From Deltaproteobacteria bacterium (GTDB lineage Bacteria; Desulfobacterota; GWC2-55-46; DRQE01): 33,350 bases of DNA. How positions within the stretch are numbered: the first letter of the stretch is position 1; the number at the start of each line of letters is the position of its first letter. A program made the position numbers and the translations under genes. Of this stretch, positions 15,943 through 24,289 are shown piece by piece. The stretch lies in NCBI GenBank assembly GCA_023134165.1, contig JAGLUZ010000038.1, positions 1 through 33,350 of the forward strand, read 5' to 3'. The notes under the pieces are model-generated. The model worked only from the letters and a program-made list of their open reading frames with translations, searched no databases and was not told where the DNA came from.

Positions 15943-16779
15943 TTAAATCTTTATCTCGGTACCTGTTGCAACGGCAATGCATTTCATTTTTGAGTTTGCT
16001 TCAGAGATTATTTTTTTTGAATCCAGAAGTATCCCATCAAGGCTCTTATCGTCTCTATCCTGATTGTGGTGAAAAAGTCCAAGTGTTTTTACATTTGCTT
16101 TAATTCCAAGCTCGACTGCGTCTTGATAAATTGAGTGACCCCATCCGCGTGTATGTTTATATTCTGCAGGGGTGTACTCTGCATCGTGAAATAAAATATC
16201 AGCACCTTCTGCGAATTTTACATAATCTTCAAATTTTCTACCATTCGGGTAACCTAAATTAAGCTCGTTGTCAGTTAAAAACACAAAAGACTTTCCGTCT
16301 TCCTCAAAGCGGTAGCCAAAACCAGAATCAGTATGATTTAGAGGGATGGTTTTAATTTTAAGTGAGCCAATTGAAAAAACCTCACTCGCTATGCTGTGGT
16401 ATTCAATCTTAGCTTCTAGAGCGTCGTGCGTTATTGGAAAAAAAGGTGAGCTCATTAATGTAGAGATACCTTTTTTTAGAACCTCACCGTTACTTGGCCC
16501 CATGATGTCAATGATAAAACCATCTCCGTAATTAGGTTTGAAGAATGGAAAACCAGAGACGTGGTCAAGGTGCATGTGGGTTAGTAGGAGGTTTAGTCTT
16601 CTTGGGCCTTCTTTTTTTAGTCTGTTTCCAAGCGTTCTTATGCCACTGCCAGCGTCGATGATAACGAGCTCGCCGTCATTACTGATAAGTTCAATGCACG
16701 TCGTGTCACCGCCGTACTTATTATATTGTTTTCCAGAGACGGGAATAGAACCCCTTGAGCCCCATGTACGGATAAACAT
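15943..16779 (-). CDS. Metallo-beta-lactamase-fold hydrolase
   Basis: A 278-residue cytoplasmic MBL-fold enzyme. The N-terminus TWGSRGSIPV...YGGDTTCIEL is typical of the subfamily related to RNase Z and class II cyclic-nucleotide phosphodiesterases. The metal-binding motif THMHLDH supplies His68, His70, Asp72 and His73. Later ligands fit FLTDNELN (Asp) and LFHHNQDRDD (His). A binuclear zinc or iron site is expected; substrate is unknown, and these proteins are often mis-annotated as phosphodiesterases. GGAG lies seven bases before the ATG. It follows larC by 111 bp but has its own good promoter, so it is probably a separate transcript. Confidence 0.9.
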   Translation of the reverse strand: MFIRTWGSRGSIPVSGKQYNKYGGDTTCIELISNDGELVIIDAGSGIRTLGNRLKKEGPRRLNLLLTHMHLDHVSGFPFFKPNYGDGFIIDIMGPSNGEVLKKGISTLMSSPFFPITHDALEAKIEYHSIASEVFSIGSLKIKTIPLNHTDSGFGYRFEEDGKSFVFLTDNELNLGYPNGRKFEDYVKFAEGADILFHDAEYTPAEYKHTRGWGHSIYQDAVELGIKANVKTLGLFHHNQDRDDKSLDGILLDSKKIISEANSKMKCIAVATGTEIKI

Positions 16780-16823
16780 TTCTATCTCCGTGGTACTTAC
16801 CTTATTTACTGCGTCTTGCGATA

Positions 16824-16853
16824 ATTGTATAACATCAAAGCTTTATTAGTCAA
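16824..16853 (-). promoter_or_regulatory. Sigma-70-type promoter for the MBL hydrolase gene
   Basis: On the minus strand TTGACT (16853-16848) is followed after 18 nt by TACAAT (16829-16824); each box matches five of six consensus bases. The start site would be about 40 bases upstream of the ATG at 16779. It lies in the 111-bp gap after larC, separating the MBL gene from the upstream operon. Confidence 0.6.
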
Positions 16854-16890
16854 TTAGACTTTTTAAAGTTGATTTTTGTTGCTATTTTTT

Positions 16891-18069
16891 TTAAAAATTA
16901 AAGCTTTCTTTTCTGACTAAAGACATTACAGTATTGAATATCTCTTTCATGGGAATTTTTTTAGCCTTGGAAATTTTTTTAATATCGTCATATTCAGGTG
17001 TAATATTTACAGTCTTGCCATTTAGTTTGGAAACCTTTATGCGGACAATTCCGAAGGAGGTCTTTATTTTTTTACTCTCTCTCTCGAGGCATTCTCTCTC
17101 ATGAGAGGAAAACCTAAGTCCAATGGATGTTGACTCTTTGAAAATTATTTCACTTATGTGTTCCTTGTCTTCCACTTTTAGGAGAACGGTAAGGAGTAGG
17201 CCAGGGCGAGATTTTTTCATCTGTATAGAGGTGAAAAATACATCAAGGGCACCTTCCTCAAAGAGTCTCTCCATGAGATTCCCTGCAAGCTCTGGGGTCA
17301 TATCATCTATATTAGTTTCTATAGATAAAATTTTATTTGAATTTTTTTTCTCTTCTTTGCCTTGAATAAGACGTAAAACATTTGGAAGTTCTTTTAACTT
17401 CCAGCCTCCGATACCGTAGCCGATATTTTCAACGATCATATTTGGAATAGACCCGTAACTTTTTGCGATAGTCTTTAGTATTACAGCACCAGTTGGGGTA
17501 GTGAGTTCTTTCTTTACCTCTGTAGCTTCTATCTTTATTCCTTTTAAAATTTCAAGAGTTGCAGGGGCAGGGATTGGCATGATGCCGTGCATTGTCTTTA
17601 CAAGCCCGGAGCCTGTTTGGACAGGTGATGAAAATATCTCATCAAAGTTAAGGCTTTCTAATGCAATTGCCGAGCCTACAATATCAACGATAGAGTCTAC
17701 AGCACCGACCTCATGGAAGTGTACCTCTTCGGCAGGTATGCCGTGGACTTTACCTTCGGCGATTGCAAGGTTTTTAAAGATTTTTGTACTTAGTTTTTTT
17801 ACTGACTTTGTTAATTTGGAATTATTTATTAGAGTCGAGATATTACTGAATGTTCTGTGATGTTTTTCCTCTGTTGTCTTCACCTTAAAACGTGTGCCCT
17901 CTATGGCGTGTCGTCTTTCTTTGGAGGTCGATATGGTGTAATTTGTTAAGGGGATTTTTTTTAATTCTAGTTTTATTTTTTTTAAATCAGCACCAAGGTC
18001 TATTAGTGCGGCCATAAACATGTCCCCACTAATTCCAGCTATACAATCGATATATAATATTTTTTTCAT
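16891..18069 (-). CDS. larC: LarC, nickel insertion enzyme (pyridinium-3,5-bisthiocarboxylate mononucleotide nickel chelatase)
   Basis: LarC inserts nickel, using CTP, into the pincer cofactor of lactate racemase and related enzymes. The 392-residue sequence is full length and shows family landmarks: start YIDCIAGISGDMFMAALIDLGA, the metal-type segment EEVHFHEVGAVDSIVDIVGSA, SSPVQTGSGLVKTMHG, and ELTTPTGAVILKTIA. The C-terminal half has IETNIDDMTPELAGNLMERL. In some bacteria LarC is made by a frameshift from two ORFs; here it is one continuous ORF. It starts 5 nt after larB. LarE (sulfur insertion) and LarA are absent from the window, so the rest of the pathway and the enzyme served must be elsewhere. 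Confidence 0.96.
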   Translation of the reverse strand: MKKILYIDCIAGISGDMFMAALIDLGADLKKIKLELKKIPLTNYTISTSKERRHAIEGTRFKVKTTEEKHHRTFSNISTLINNSKLTKSVKKLSTKIFKNLAIAEGKVHGIPAEEVHFHEVGAVDSIVDIVGSAIALESLNFDEIFSSPVQTGSGLVKTMHGIMPIPAPATLEILKGIKIEATEVKKELTTPTGAVILKTIAKSYGSIPNMIVENIGYGIGGWKLKELPNVLRLIQGKEEKKNSNKILSIETNIDDMTPELAGNLMERLFEEGALDVFFTSIQMKKSRPGLLLTVLLKVEDKEHISEIIFKESTSIGLRFSSHERECLERESKKIKTSFGIVRIKVSKLNGKTVNITPEYDDIKKISKAKKIPMKEIFNTVMSLVRKESFNF

Positions 18070-18074
18070 ATTTT

Positions 18075-18824
18075 TCAGTCTCTATTTATAAGGCTCGCAA
18101 CGTATCCAGCACCAAAGCCGTTATCAATATTTACTACAGATATTCCAGATGAACAAGAGTTTACAATTGACAGGAGTGTGGTAATTCCACCAAGATTTGC
18201 ACCGTACCCAATTGAGGTTGGAACTGCTATAACAGGACGATCAACGAGACCCGCTACAACGCTTGGAAGTGCGCCTTCCATTCCTGCAACAACTACCAAA
18301 ACATTTGCATCAAAGAGTTTCTTTTTTTTACTAAGAAGTCTGTGTATGCCAGCAACTCCGACATCATAAAGGGTCGAGACTTTGTTGCCCATGCACTTAG
18401 CTGTTACTTTAGCCTCTTCGGCTACAGGTACGTCTGAGGTGCCACCGCTAACAATTAAAATCTCCCCTCTTCCAATCATCTTTATGGGATGAGTTTTTAT
18501 GAAAAGTGTCTTAGCCTCTGCATTGTGTTCTGTTTTTTTAAAGGTTTTTTTAAGTGTATTTGCCTTTTTAGAATCCACTCTGGTTATAAGGGTGTTCTCG
18601 CCTTTGCTAATTAAAATTTTTGCGATGGCTTTTATCTGTGCTGTAGTTTTCCCCTCACCGTAAATGACCTCAGGGAAGCCTTGGCGAAGAGAACGGTGTG
18701 TGTCGATAGTAGCAAAAGGGAGCTCTTCAAAAGGAAGTCCCTTTAATTCACTCATTGCGTCAGGTACGCTAAGGCGATTTTTTTTTACGTCTTCAAGTAG
18801 TTTTTTTAGGTTGTCACGGTTCAT
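18075..18824 (-). CDS. larB: LarB, pyridinium-3,5-biscarboxylic acid mononucleotide synthase
   Basis: LarB carboxylates and hydrolyses nicotinic acid adenine dinucleotide in the first step of nickel-pincer cofactor synthesis. The C-terminal two thirds is AIR-carboxylase-like (PurE fold), with SGGTSDVPVAEEA and VVVAGMEGALPSVVAGLVD. The N-terminal part has the LarB signature THRSLRQGFPEVIYGEGKT. The ORF track starts at 18917, inside cheA. The family start corresponds to the Met at 18824 (MNRDNLKKLLEDVKKNRLS), which gives 249 residues and begins 34 nt after the cheA stop; the 31 extra residues look nothing like LarB. No strong ribosome site is visible. The short spacing to cheA suggests read-through from the chemosensory operon. 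Confidence 0.94.
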   Translation of the reverse strand: MNRDNLKKLLEDVKKNRLSVPDAMSELKGLPFEELPFATIDTHRSLRQGFPEVIYGEGKTTAQIKAIAKILISKGENTLITRVDSKKANTLKKTFKKTEHNAEAKTLFIKTHPIKMIGRGEILIVSGGTSDVPVAEEAKVTAKCMGNKVSTLYDVGVAGIHRLLSKKKKLFDANVLVVVAGMEGALPSVVAGLVDRPVIAVPTSIGYGANLGGITTLLSIVNSCSSGISVVNIDNGFGAGYVASLINRD

Positions 18825-18858
18825 GGATTCACATTTAACTTTATTTAAAAGGGAAAAA

Positions 18859-20559
18859 TTATCTGGCGTCTTTGGCAACTTTGACGAGGTCAAGGAGAAA
18901 GACAGGTCTTCCATCACCTAGAATTGTAAAGCCAGTGGCATAGTCAAGTTTTGAAAAAGGTGCTGTGAGGGGGCGTATGTACGCATTGACTTCATCAATT
19001 AGTCTGTCAACAACCATCGCAGAGAGGAGTGCTTCATTACTAAGTACAGAGTTTCCTGGTTTTTCTTCAAAGAGTATTACCGTGGACTCGTCTTCGTCTG
19101 TGGTTGACTCTAATCCAAAGGCATCTTTGAGGGTAAGGAAGGGGACGTCGTTTTGATTAAAAAATACGCCAGTTTCCTTAAGTGTTTCATTATTAATTTT
19201 AAGTATCCTAGTAATCTTTGAAATTGGCATACAAACAACTTCATCTTCTATTCCTAGGAGCAAGACCTTTATAATAGAAGCAGTCTTTGGAAGCTCCATT
19301 ATCATCTTTGTATACTTACCTTGGACTGATTCTATCTCCAGTTTGCCACCGATTTCTTCAACACTACTTTTTACTATATCCATTCCAACGCCTCTACCAG
19401 AGACCTCTGTGACAGTGATCTTTGTGCTAAGGCCAGCCTTACAGATGAGCTGAAGTGCTTCCTGGTTGCTCATACCTCGAACTTCATCGCTATCCATACC
19501 ATTAGCGATTGCTTTTTCTTTTAGTTTTTTTACGTCTATGCCCTTGCCGTCATCAAAGACCTCAATAATTGCTCGGTCTTTATTTTCAAAAGCACGAACA
19601 GTGATAGTACCCTTGGCGGGCTTACCAACTGTGACGCGCGTATTCGGGGCTTCAATGCCGTGGTCAACAGAGTTTCGAATCATGTGGACTAGAGGGTCGC
19701 TCATGCCCTCAAGTATTGACCGGTCAAGGCTAATATCTTCACCATCAACTCTAAAGCCAACCTCCTTTCCATTGCTCTTTGATATGTCTCGAACAATTCT
19801 TGGGAGGCTAACTGTTAGGTTTTTAAAGGGGAGCATTCTAGCAGATAGGATGTTCTCATTAAGCTCTTCAACTGATTTGCCAAGGTTGTGTATACCTTCT
19901 TTAAGCTCTATGGATCTTGTTGAGGTGGCTATGTTTTTTATTGAAGAGAGGGACATGAGGAGATCCCCAGTAATCCTTAAAAGATCATCAAAGACGTGGC
20001 TCTCGACCTTCATTATATTTGAGAGCTTGAGGTGTTGTTGTACCTGCGAGGGCTGATTTTTTTTAGTATCTTCCCCAGAAGGTGTATCAGGATTAAATGT
20101 GATTTTATCAGCAGTAGGTGTTAAGGGGGTAGACTGGTCTGCGTTAGTTGTTTCTTTTGGCGCGTCTTCCTTTTGGGCAGGCGCATCCGCAAGTTCCGTA
20201 ATCCTATTTTTTAGTGCTGTTGTATCAATGTCATAAGGTTCATCAATCTCTATAAGACGAACAATCTCCTGCATGATGTCAAGAGCCGAGAGCAGGGCGG
20301 AGATGACGTCCTCGCTCACTTGCTCCCCACTACTGCGAAGTTTTTGTAGCAGGTCTTCTTGAACGTGGGAAAAGTCCTTTAAGGACGGATATCCCATGGA
20401 GGCACTCATGCCTTTTATAGAGTGGTAATGTCGAAATAGAGCATCTATAGACGCCTTATCAAGAGGGTTAGCCTCTAGCGCAAGCAGGGTTGACTCAATA
20501 GAGGTTAGATGTCCATTGGTCTCTTTTAAAAAGAGGGATTTGTACTTTGTGGTATCCAT
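18859..20559 (-). CDS. cheA: Chemotaxis-type histidine kinase CheA (lacking a P2 domain)
   Basis: The kinase phosphorylates itself on the HPt histidine and passes the phosphate to CheY. Order of domains: HPt (about 1-105) with His46 in LFRHYHSIKGMSASMGY; an acidic, Pro/Thr-rich linker where the CheY-docking P2 domain would be; the P3 dimerisation helices (about 175-245, start SHVFDDLLRITGDLLMSL); the ATPase (N-box HMIRNSVDHGIE, G1 DDGKGID, G2 GRGVGMDIV); and a C-terminal CheW-like P5 domain. At 566 residues it is shorter than E. coli CheA (654), as expected without P2. It lies 22 nt after cheY in an operon mcp-cheW-cheY-cheA with no cheR or cheB. Confidence 0.95.
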   Translation of the reverse strand: MDTTKYKSLFLKETNGHLTSIESTLLALEANPLDKASIDALFRHYHSIKGMSASMGYPSLKDFSHVQEDLLQKLRSSGEQVSEDVISALLSALDIMQEIVRLIEIDEPYDIDTTALKNRITELADAPAQKEDAPKETTNADQSTPLTPTADKITFNPDTPSGEDTKKNQPSQVQQHLKLSNIMKVESHVFDDLLRITGDLLMSLSSIKNIATSTRSIELKEGIHNLGKSVEELNENILSARMLPFKNLTVSLPRIVRDISKSNGKEVGFRVDGEDISLDRSILEGMSDPLVHMIRNSVDHGIEAPNTRVTVGKPAKGTITVRAFENKDRAIIEVFDDGKGIDVKKLKEKAIANGMDSDEVRGMSNQEALQLICKAGLSTKITVTEVSGRGVGMDIVKSSVEEIGGKLEIESVQGKYTKMIMELPKTASIIKVLLLGIEDEVVCMPISKITRILKINNETLKETGVFFNQNDVPFLTLKDAFGLESTTDEDESTVILFEEKPGNSVLSNEALLSAMVVDRLIDEVNAYIRPLTAPFSKLDYATGFTILGDGRPVFLLDLVKVAKDAR

Positions 20560-20581
20560 ATGAGGAACTTTGCTTTAAATA

Positions 20582-20947
20582 TTAGAGAAGCGAGCTAAGT
20601 GTAGAGACTATGTCCTCTTCTACAGGTGGTTTTTTAAGAAAAGCAGTTATGCCAGAGGCCTTTGCGTCCTCTATCATCGCTTCGTCCTTTATTGTGCTAC
20701 AAAGAATAAGGTGTGACGAAATTCCTGCTTTTACAATCTCTCTGGCCATCTGTATGCCGTTCATCTTTGGCATTATTAGATCAAGGATGACGATATCGGG
20801 TACAAGTTGTTTTGAAACCTCAAGGCCTTCTAGCCCGTCTCCTGCCTCACCGATAACAGCAAAACCATTAATTCCTGAGACCATATCTTTTAGTATTGCT
20901 CTTATTAGTGCATCGTCATCTACTATAAGTATATTCTTGGTTTCCAT
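20582..20947 (-). CDS. cheY: CheY-like single-domain response regulator
   Basis: A 121-residue receiver domain with nothing attached. Key residues are in place: acidic cluster VDDD at 9-12, phosphoacceptor Asp56 in DIVILDLIMPKMNG, Ser84/Thr85 in ILCSTI, and Lys105 in AFLKKPP. As in other CheY proteins, output must be by binding a partner. It sits between cheW and cheA (26 and 22 nt gaps), so CheA is the likely phosphodonor. No flagellar gene is in the window, so the target could be a type IV pilus or another system and not a flagellar motor. Confidence 0.94.
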   Translation of the reverse strand: METKNILIVDDDALIRAILKDMVSGINGFAVIGEAGDGLEGLEVSKQLVPDIVILDLIMPKMNGIQMAREIVKAGISSHLILCSTIKDEAMIEDAKASGITAFLKKPPVEEDIVSTLSSLL

Positions 20948-20973
20948 AACTCTCTTTGTACTCCTAAATTTTT

Positions 20974-21405
20974 TTATGATGCTAGAGCTTGTACCGTACG
21001 GTCGTATAGTGATTTCCAGTTGAGCATTTTAAAGGAAGCGTCTTGAGCCGTCCCGTTGTGACCACCCGTTATCTCATTTTTCCAGAAAAACGAGATAACG
21101 GCTTCTCCGATACTTAAGCCAAGAACCTTAGTAACACCTTTGACTCTTTCTTTTAATATTATTATTTTCTCTGGAGAAACATTTACAGCTTCTGGGTTAA
21201 AGATTGTTGCAAGGTTTACTATGACAACTGCTTCACCTTTATTGCTTATTACTCCACGAATTTTATCACTAGCTTTTGCCGCTCCAGGCATGAGAAATAT
21301 TTTATCGACCTCTATTATCTTATCTACATCTGAGAGTTCAAGAGCAAGTTTATTCTTGTTAAGTTCAAAGATTACTATATCACCAGCGGAGTCTTCCGTC
21401 GACAT
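20974..21405 (-). CDS. cheW: CheW-like coupling protein
   Basis: CheW links receptors to the CheA P5 domain. The 143-residue protein has the CheW fold pattern: IVIFELNKNKLALELSDVDKIIEV, then KIRGVISNKGEAVVIVNLATIF (the usual 'RGxxxxRGxxVPVxDL' region), and KVLGLSIGEAVISFF. The usual Arg in RG is Asn-Lys here (SNKGEAV), so it is somewhat divergent. It begins 2 nt after the mcp stop, which implies coupled translation. It is the only stand-alone CheW in the window. Confidence 0.88.
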   Translation of the reverse strand: MSTEDSAGDIVIFELNKNKLALELSDVDKIIEVDKIFLMPGAAKASDKIRGVISNKGEAVVIVNLATIFNPEAVNVSPEKIIILKERVKGVTKVLGLSIGEAVISFFWKNEITGGHNGTAQDASFKMLNWKSLYDRTVQALAS

Positions 21406-21407
21406 GA

Positions 21408-23138
21408 TTAATTTTCCTTTTGCTCAGTACTCGTTGTCTCTGCCTCGCCGAACTCAAATGTCTTTGGTAATTCAGGCTCAGGGCTTGGTACTTCGCTTGT
21501 GGTCTCTGCCTCACCAAACTCAAAGCTAGAAGGTTTTTCAAGGACGGTTTCTTCTGCTACAGGTGCTTCTGTTGGTGTAGGTGCTTCTGGCTCTGTGGTT
21601 GGCACTTCGTTTGTTTCCTCTGCCACGCCAAACTCAAAACCAGATGGTTTTTCAAGGACAGTTTCCTCTGCCGCAGGAGCCTCAGTTGGTGTAGGTGTTT
21701 CTGGCTCAGAGGTTGGCACTTCGTTTGTGGTTTCTTCGGATTTAGCCTCAATATTTTCAGGTTTGGCTGGAGTATTTTTTCTAACCTTTAATTTAGGTAT
21801 CTTTATCTTTACCTCTTGAGGGGTTGTTCCCTTTGCTCCAAATTTAAAATCAACATCACCCTTTGGTTTTATCTCACCTAATTTAAAGCTCGCAACAACA
21901 GTACTTAACTCTTCTGAAAGTATTGATAATTTTTTTGAGGCCGAAACGGTCTCATCAATTGCTGTACCGTGTCTCTCTACAGCGTCATCAACCTTCTCGG
22001 TGATTGAGAGATTTTCCTGAGCAATACCCGCTACAACTTTAATGACATCAGCTGTTTTCTCGACCTTTGATTTTTGTTTCTGGGTAAGCCCAAGAATAAA
22101 GGTAGCTTTTTCTGCAACCTCTGATGTGTAGGTGGTAATATCACCAAGAATATCACGAATTTTTCTAATATCATTTCTACCTTCTTTTATATCACTTGAG
22201 CCTTCGGTTGCCGAGTTCACAACACGCTCAACCTCAACCTTAAGCTCCTTTACTATCATAGAAACATCATCAACACTTTTTCCTGTATTATCTGCAAAAC
22301 GCCTGACTTCTTCAGCAACTAGGGCAAAGCCTTTGCCGTGTTCTCCAGCCTTGCTGGCCTCAATTGTTGCGTTTAGGGCTAGGAGGTCGGTCTGGCGAGA
22401 TATGTGAGTTATAACGTCTAGGATTCTTGGAATGTCACTGATTTTTTCTTGCAAGCGAATAGCCGCTGATTCGGTCTTCTCAATTCCACTAAAGATAGTC
22501 TCTAGTTTTTCAATAGCTGAGGTTGCGGTATTGGCTCCGCGTTGAACCATTGAGCTTACTTTCTGTGAAGCATTTGAGGCGTCCGTTACTTTTACTGCAA
22601 CCTCATCTGCGATATCTGAAACCTCTTCTACGGTTTTTGAGGTGCTATCAATGTGGTTTGCTTGCTCCAGTGCACCATCAAATATCTTTGAGGAACCAGC
22701 GATAACCTCCTGTGAGGTTTCGTGACCCTTGCTGATGATGTAATCCAAGGATTGCTGTGATTCTGAGAGGTTAGAGGCAGTGACCTTTACGTGTCCGACA
22801 AGCTCTTTAAGGTTTGTAAAGACAAGGGTTAGTGCCTCGCTTAGGTCAGAGGTCTCGTCTGGGAAGATTTTTTTAGGAAGAGGTTCGTTTTGTTCGTCCC
22901 TTAAATCACCAAGGCTTATCTTCTTTGCCGTATTAGTAAGGAATGCAAAGTGACGGGTTAGTCCTTTTGAGAAGAGATAACCAAGGATTAGGCCAACGAG
23001 TAGGGCGATAAGAAAACTAAGCGGTTCTTTTAGCCACTCTGGGACATCCATGTCATTTACAAGGCCTGGAACAAATGCCGCCACAGCGACAACAGCAAGA
23101 AAACCTAGAATAAATTTATAACCTAAAGGTACTCTCAT
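21408..23138 (-). CDS. Methyl-accepting chemotaxis protein with minimal periplasmic loop and repetitive acidic C-terminal tail
   Basis: A 576-residue chemoreceptor. Two hydrophobic helices (about 8-27 and 40-57) are separated by only about 12 residues, so there is no periplasmic sensor domain. A HAMP-like region follows, then a long helical signalling domain whose hairpin ISRQTDLLALNATIEASKAG contacts CheA and CheW. The last 140 or so residues are a Glu/Pro/Thr-rich tail with repeats (EVPTTEPEAPTPTEAP, EFGEAETTSEVP). It does not end in a CheR-docking pentapeptide. It is the promoter-proximal gene of mcp-cheW-cheY-cheA. The short loop suggests sensing through the membrane or through other proteins, as reported for DifA of Myxococcus; the ligand is unknown. 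Confidence 0.93.
   Translation of the reverse strand: MRVPLGYKFILGFLAVVAVAAFVPGLVNDMDVPEWLKEPLSFLIALLVGLILGYLFSKGLTRHFAFLTNTAKKISLGDLRDEQNEPLPKKIFPDETSDLSEALTLVFTNLKELVGHVKVTASNLSESQQSLDYIISKGHETSQEVIAGSSKIFDGALEQANHIDSTSKTVEEVSDIADEVAVKVTDASNASQKVSSMVQRGANTATSAIEKLETIFSGIEKTESAAIRLQEKISDIPRILDVITHISRQTDLLALNATIEASKAGEHGKGFALVAEEVRRFADNTGKSVDDVSMIVKELKVEVERVVNSATEGSSDIKEGRNDIRKIRDILGDITTYTSEVAEKATFILGLTQKQKSKVEKTADVIKVVAGIAQENLSITEKVDDAVERHGTAIDETVSASKKLSILSEELSTVVASFKLGEIKPKGDVDFKFGAKGTTPQEVKIKIPKLKVRKNTPAKPENIEAKSEETTNEVPTSEPETPTPTEAPAAEETVLEKPSGFEFGVAEETNEVPTTEPEAPTPTEAPVAEETVLEKPSSFEFGEAETTSEVPSPEPELPKTFEFGEAETTSTEQKEN
21426..21730. repeat. In-frame tandem repeats (about 114 bp) encoding the MCP C-terminal tail
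   Basis: Two long copies with a 114-bp period (anchor GGTTTTTCAAGGAC at 21532 and 21646) and a shorter third copy nearer the stop codon. The period equals 38 codons, so the frame is kept. The encoded unit reads roughly ETNEVPTTEPEAPTPTEAP followed by VAEETVLEKPSSFEFGEA. Repeat number may vary between strains by slippage or recombination. Confidence 0.8.
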
Positions 23139-23196
23139 TATTTTTTTCCCTTTATAATAATTCGTTGAGTTAAAGACCTTATTTTATAGAAGATAG

Positions 23197-23225
23197 ATTA
23201 TAGAATTTTTACGCAATATTGTCAA
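23197..23225 (-). promoter_or_regulatory. Consensus sigma-70 promoter of the chemosensory (mcp) operon
   Basis: On the minus strand TTGACA (23225-23220) is followed after exactly 17 nt by TATAAT (23202-23197), a perfect match to both consensus boxes at the ideal spacing. The start site would be near 23190, giving a leader of about 50 nt before the mcp ATG at 23138. Strong constitutive expression by the housekeeping sigma factor is expected; no operator-like palindrome is evident around it. Confidence 0.85.
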
Positions 23226-23260
23226 TTATAAGTTGAAAAAAAGAATTTAAGGTAAAAAAG

Positions 23261-24271
23261 TTATTTGGTTATGAAATGTTCGTAACCTTCAAGTTCAATC
23301 TTCAAGTTTATGCCATTTTTGTTGGTTATCGTTACAGGTTCTGGGTTATTTGTTTTTACGGTACTATTTTCTATAATATCTCCAATTGCAGTAATCTGAA
23401 GGTTTAATTCCTTTGATATCTTTGTGATTTCAAAATCTTTTTCAGGTGGGGCAGTAAAGAGGAGTTCGTAATCCTCACCACCTAAGATTAAGAGTTCTTT
23501 GTCTTTTGGGTGTTTTTTTGCCTCTTTTGAAAAAGGCAAATTATCAGAGTTTATATTTACCCAAACATTACTTGCAATTGCAATGTGACCTGCGTCTTTT
23601 ATAAGTCCGTCACTTACGTCAGTCATGGAACTTGGGATTTTTCTCTCTCCGAGTATTCTTCCGAGACCTACCCTTGGCTCAGGGTCTAAGTGTTTTTTTA
23701 TTGCACTACTAAGTTGATTGTCACTGTTTTCTTTACTGGTAAGTAATTTTAATCCAAGTGCACTGTCACCTAAAGTTCCTGAAACGTATAGAATATCTCC
23801 AATGCGAGCACCACTTCTGTAGAGTACTACCTCTTCTTTGGCTTCTCCAAGGAGAGTGGTTGTTACTGAAAAGTACTCCCCCGTACTTGTATTTCCGCCA
23901 ATTATAGAGACCCCGAACTCTTTTGCGCGCATATTTAGGCCATGGTAGAGTTCTTCAATAAATTTTGTAGTCGTAGTTTTCTTGGCAGTAATTGAGACAA
24001 GACAAAAGCGTGGCACTCCTCCCATTGAGGCAATATCAGAGAGAGATACACTGATTGCTTTTTTTCCGAGTTCAAGCGGGGGGTGCTTGCTTAGATTAAA
24101 GTGGATTCCTTCATTTAGGGTATCTGTCGTGGAGAGGAGGCAGGTATTGCCATCAGTACGTGTTACAGCTGTATCATCGCCAACACCACAGAGGACACTT
24201 TTGTCCTCTGTGTGGCACTGCTCTTTGATTAGTTCTATGAGTTTATCTTCGCCGATATCTTTAAGGCGCAT
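23261..24271 (-). CDS. thiL: Thiamine-monophosphate kinase ThiL
   Basis: ThiL phosphorylates thiamine monophosphate with ATP to make thiamine diphosphate, the final step of cofactor synthesis in the cytoplasm. The 336-residue sequence shows the family motifs in order: start RLKDIGEDKLIELI, metal-binding GVGDDTAV, STTDTLNEGIHF, AISVSLSDIASMGG, then SGTLGDSALGL, TDVSDGLIKDAGHIA and GGEDYELLF. The length is normal. It starts 18 nt after the lon stop and is probably the last gene of galU-hsp20-lon-thiL. No other thiamine gene is nearby. Confidence 0.96.
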   Translation of the reverse strand: MRLKDIGEDKLIELIKEQCHTEDKSVLCGVGDDTAVTRTDGNTCLLSTTDTLNEGIHFNLSKHPPLELGKKAISVSLSDIASMGGVPRFCLVSITAKKTTTTKFIEELYHGLNMRAKEFGVSIIGGNTSTGEYFSVTTTLLGEAKEEVVLYRSGARIGDILYVSGTLGDSALGLKLLTSKENSDNQLSSAIKKHLDPEPRVGLGRILGERKIPSSMTDVSDGLIKDAGHIAIASNVWVNINSDNLPFSKEAKKHPKDKELLILGGEDYELLFTAPPEKDFEITKISKELNLQITAIGDIIENSTVKTNNPEPVTITNKNGINLKIELEGYEHFITK

Positions 24272-24289
24272 AAGGCTTACGACTCACTT

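Noticed and set aside
18825-18917. N-terminal 31 residues of the ORF-track larB
   Set aside because: They overlap the cheA 3' end, do not resemble LarB, and the family start matches Met 18824.
19466-20056. 196-aa plus-strand ORF opposite cheA
   Set aside because: It is a shadow of cheA on the opposite strand, Ser/Ile/Leu-rich, with no ribosome site or family resemblance; other antisense ORFs in the track (for example 28864-29301 and 24315-24740) were rejected for the same reason.
21426-21730. CRISPR-like or mobile repeat
   Set aside because: The repeat is in frame, has a 114-bp period without unique spacers, and encodes a low-complexity receptor tail.
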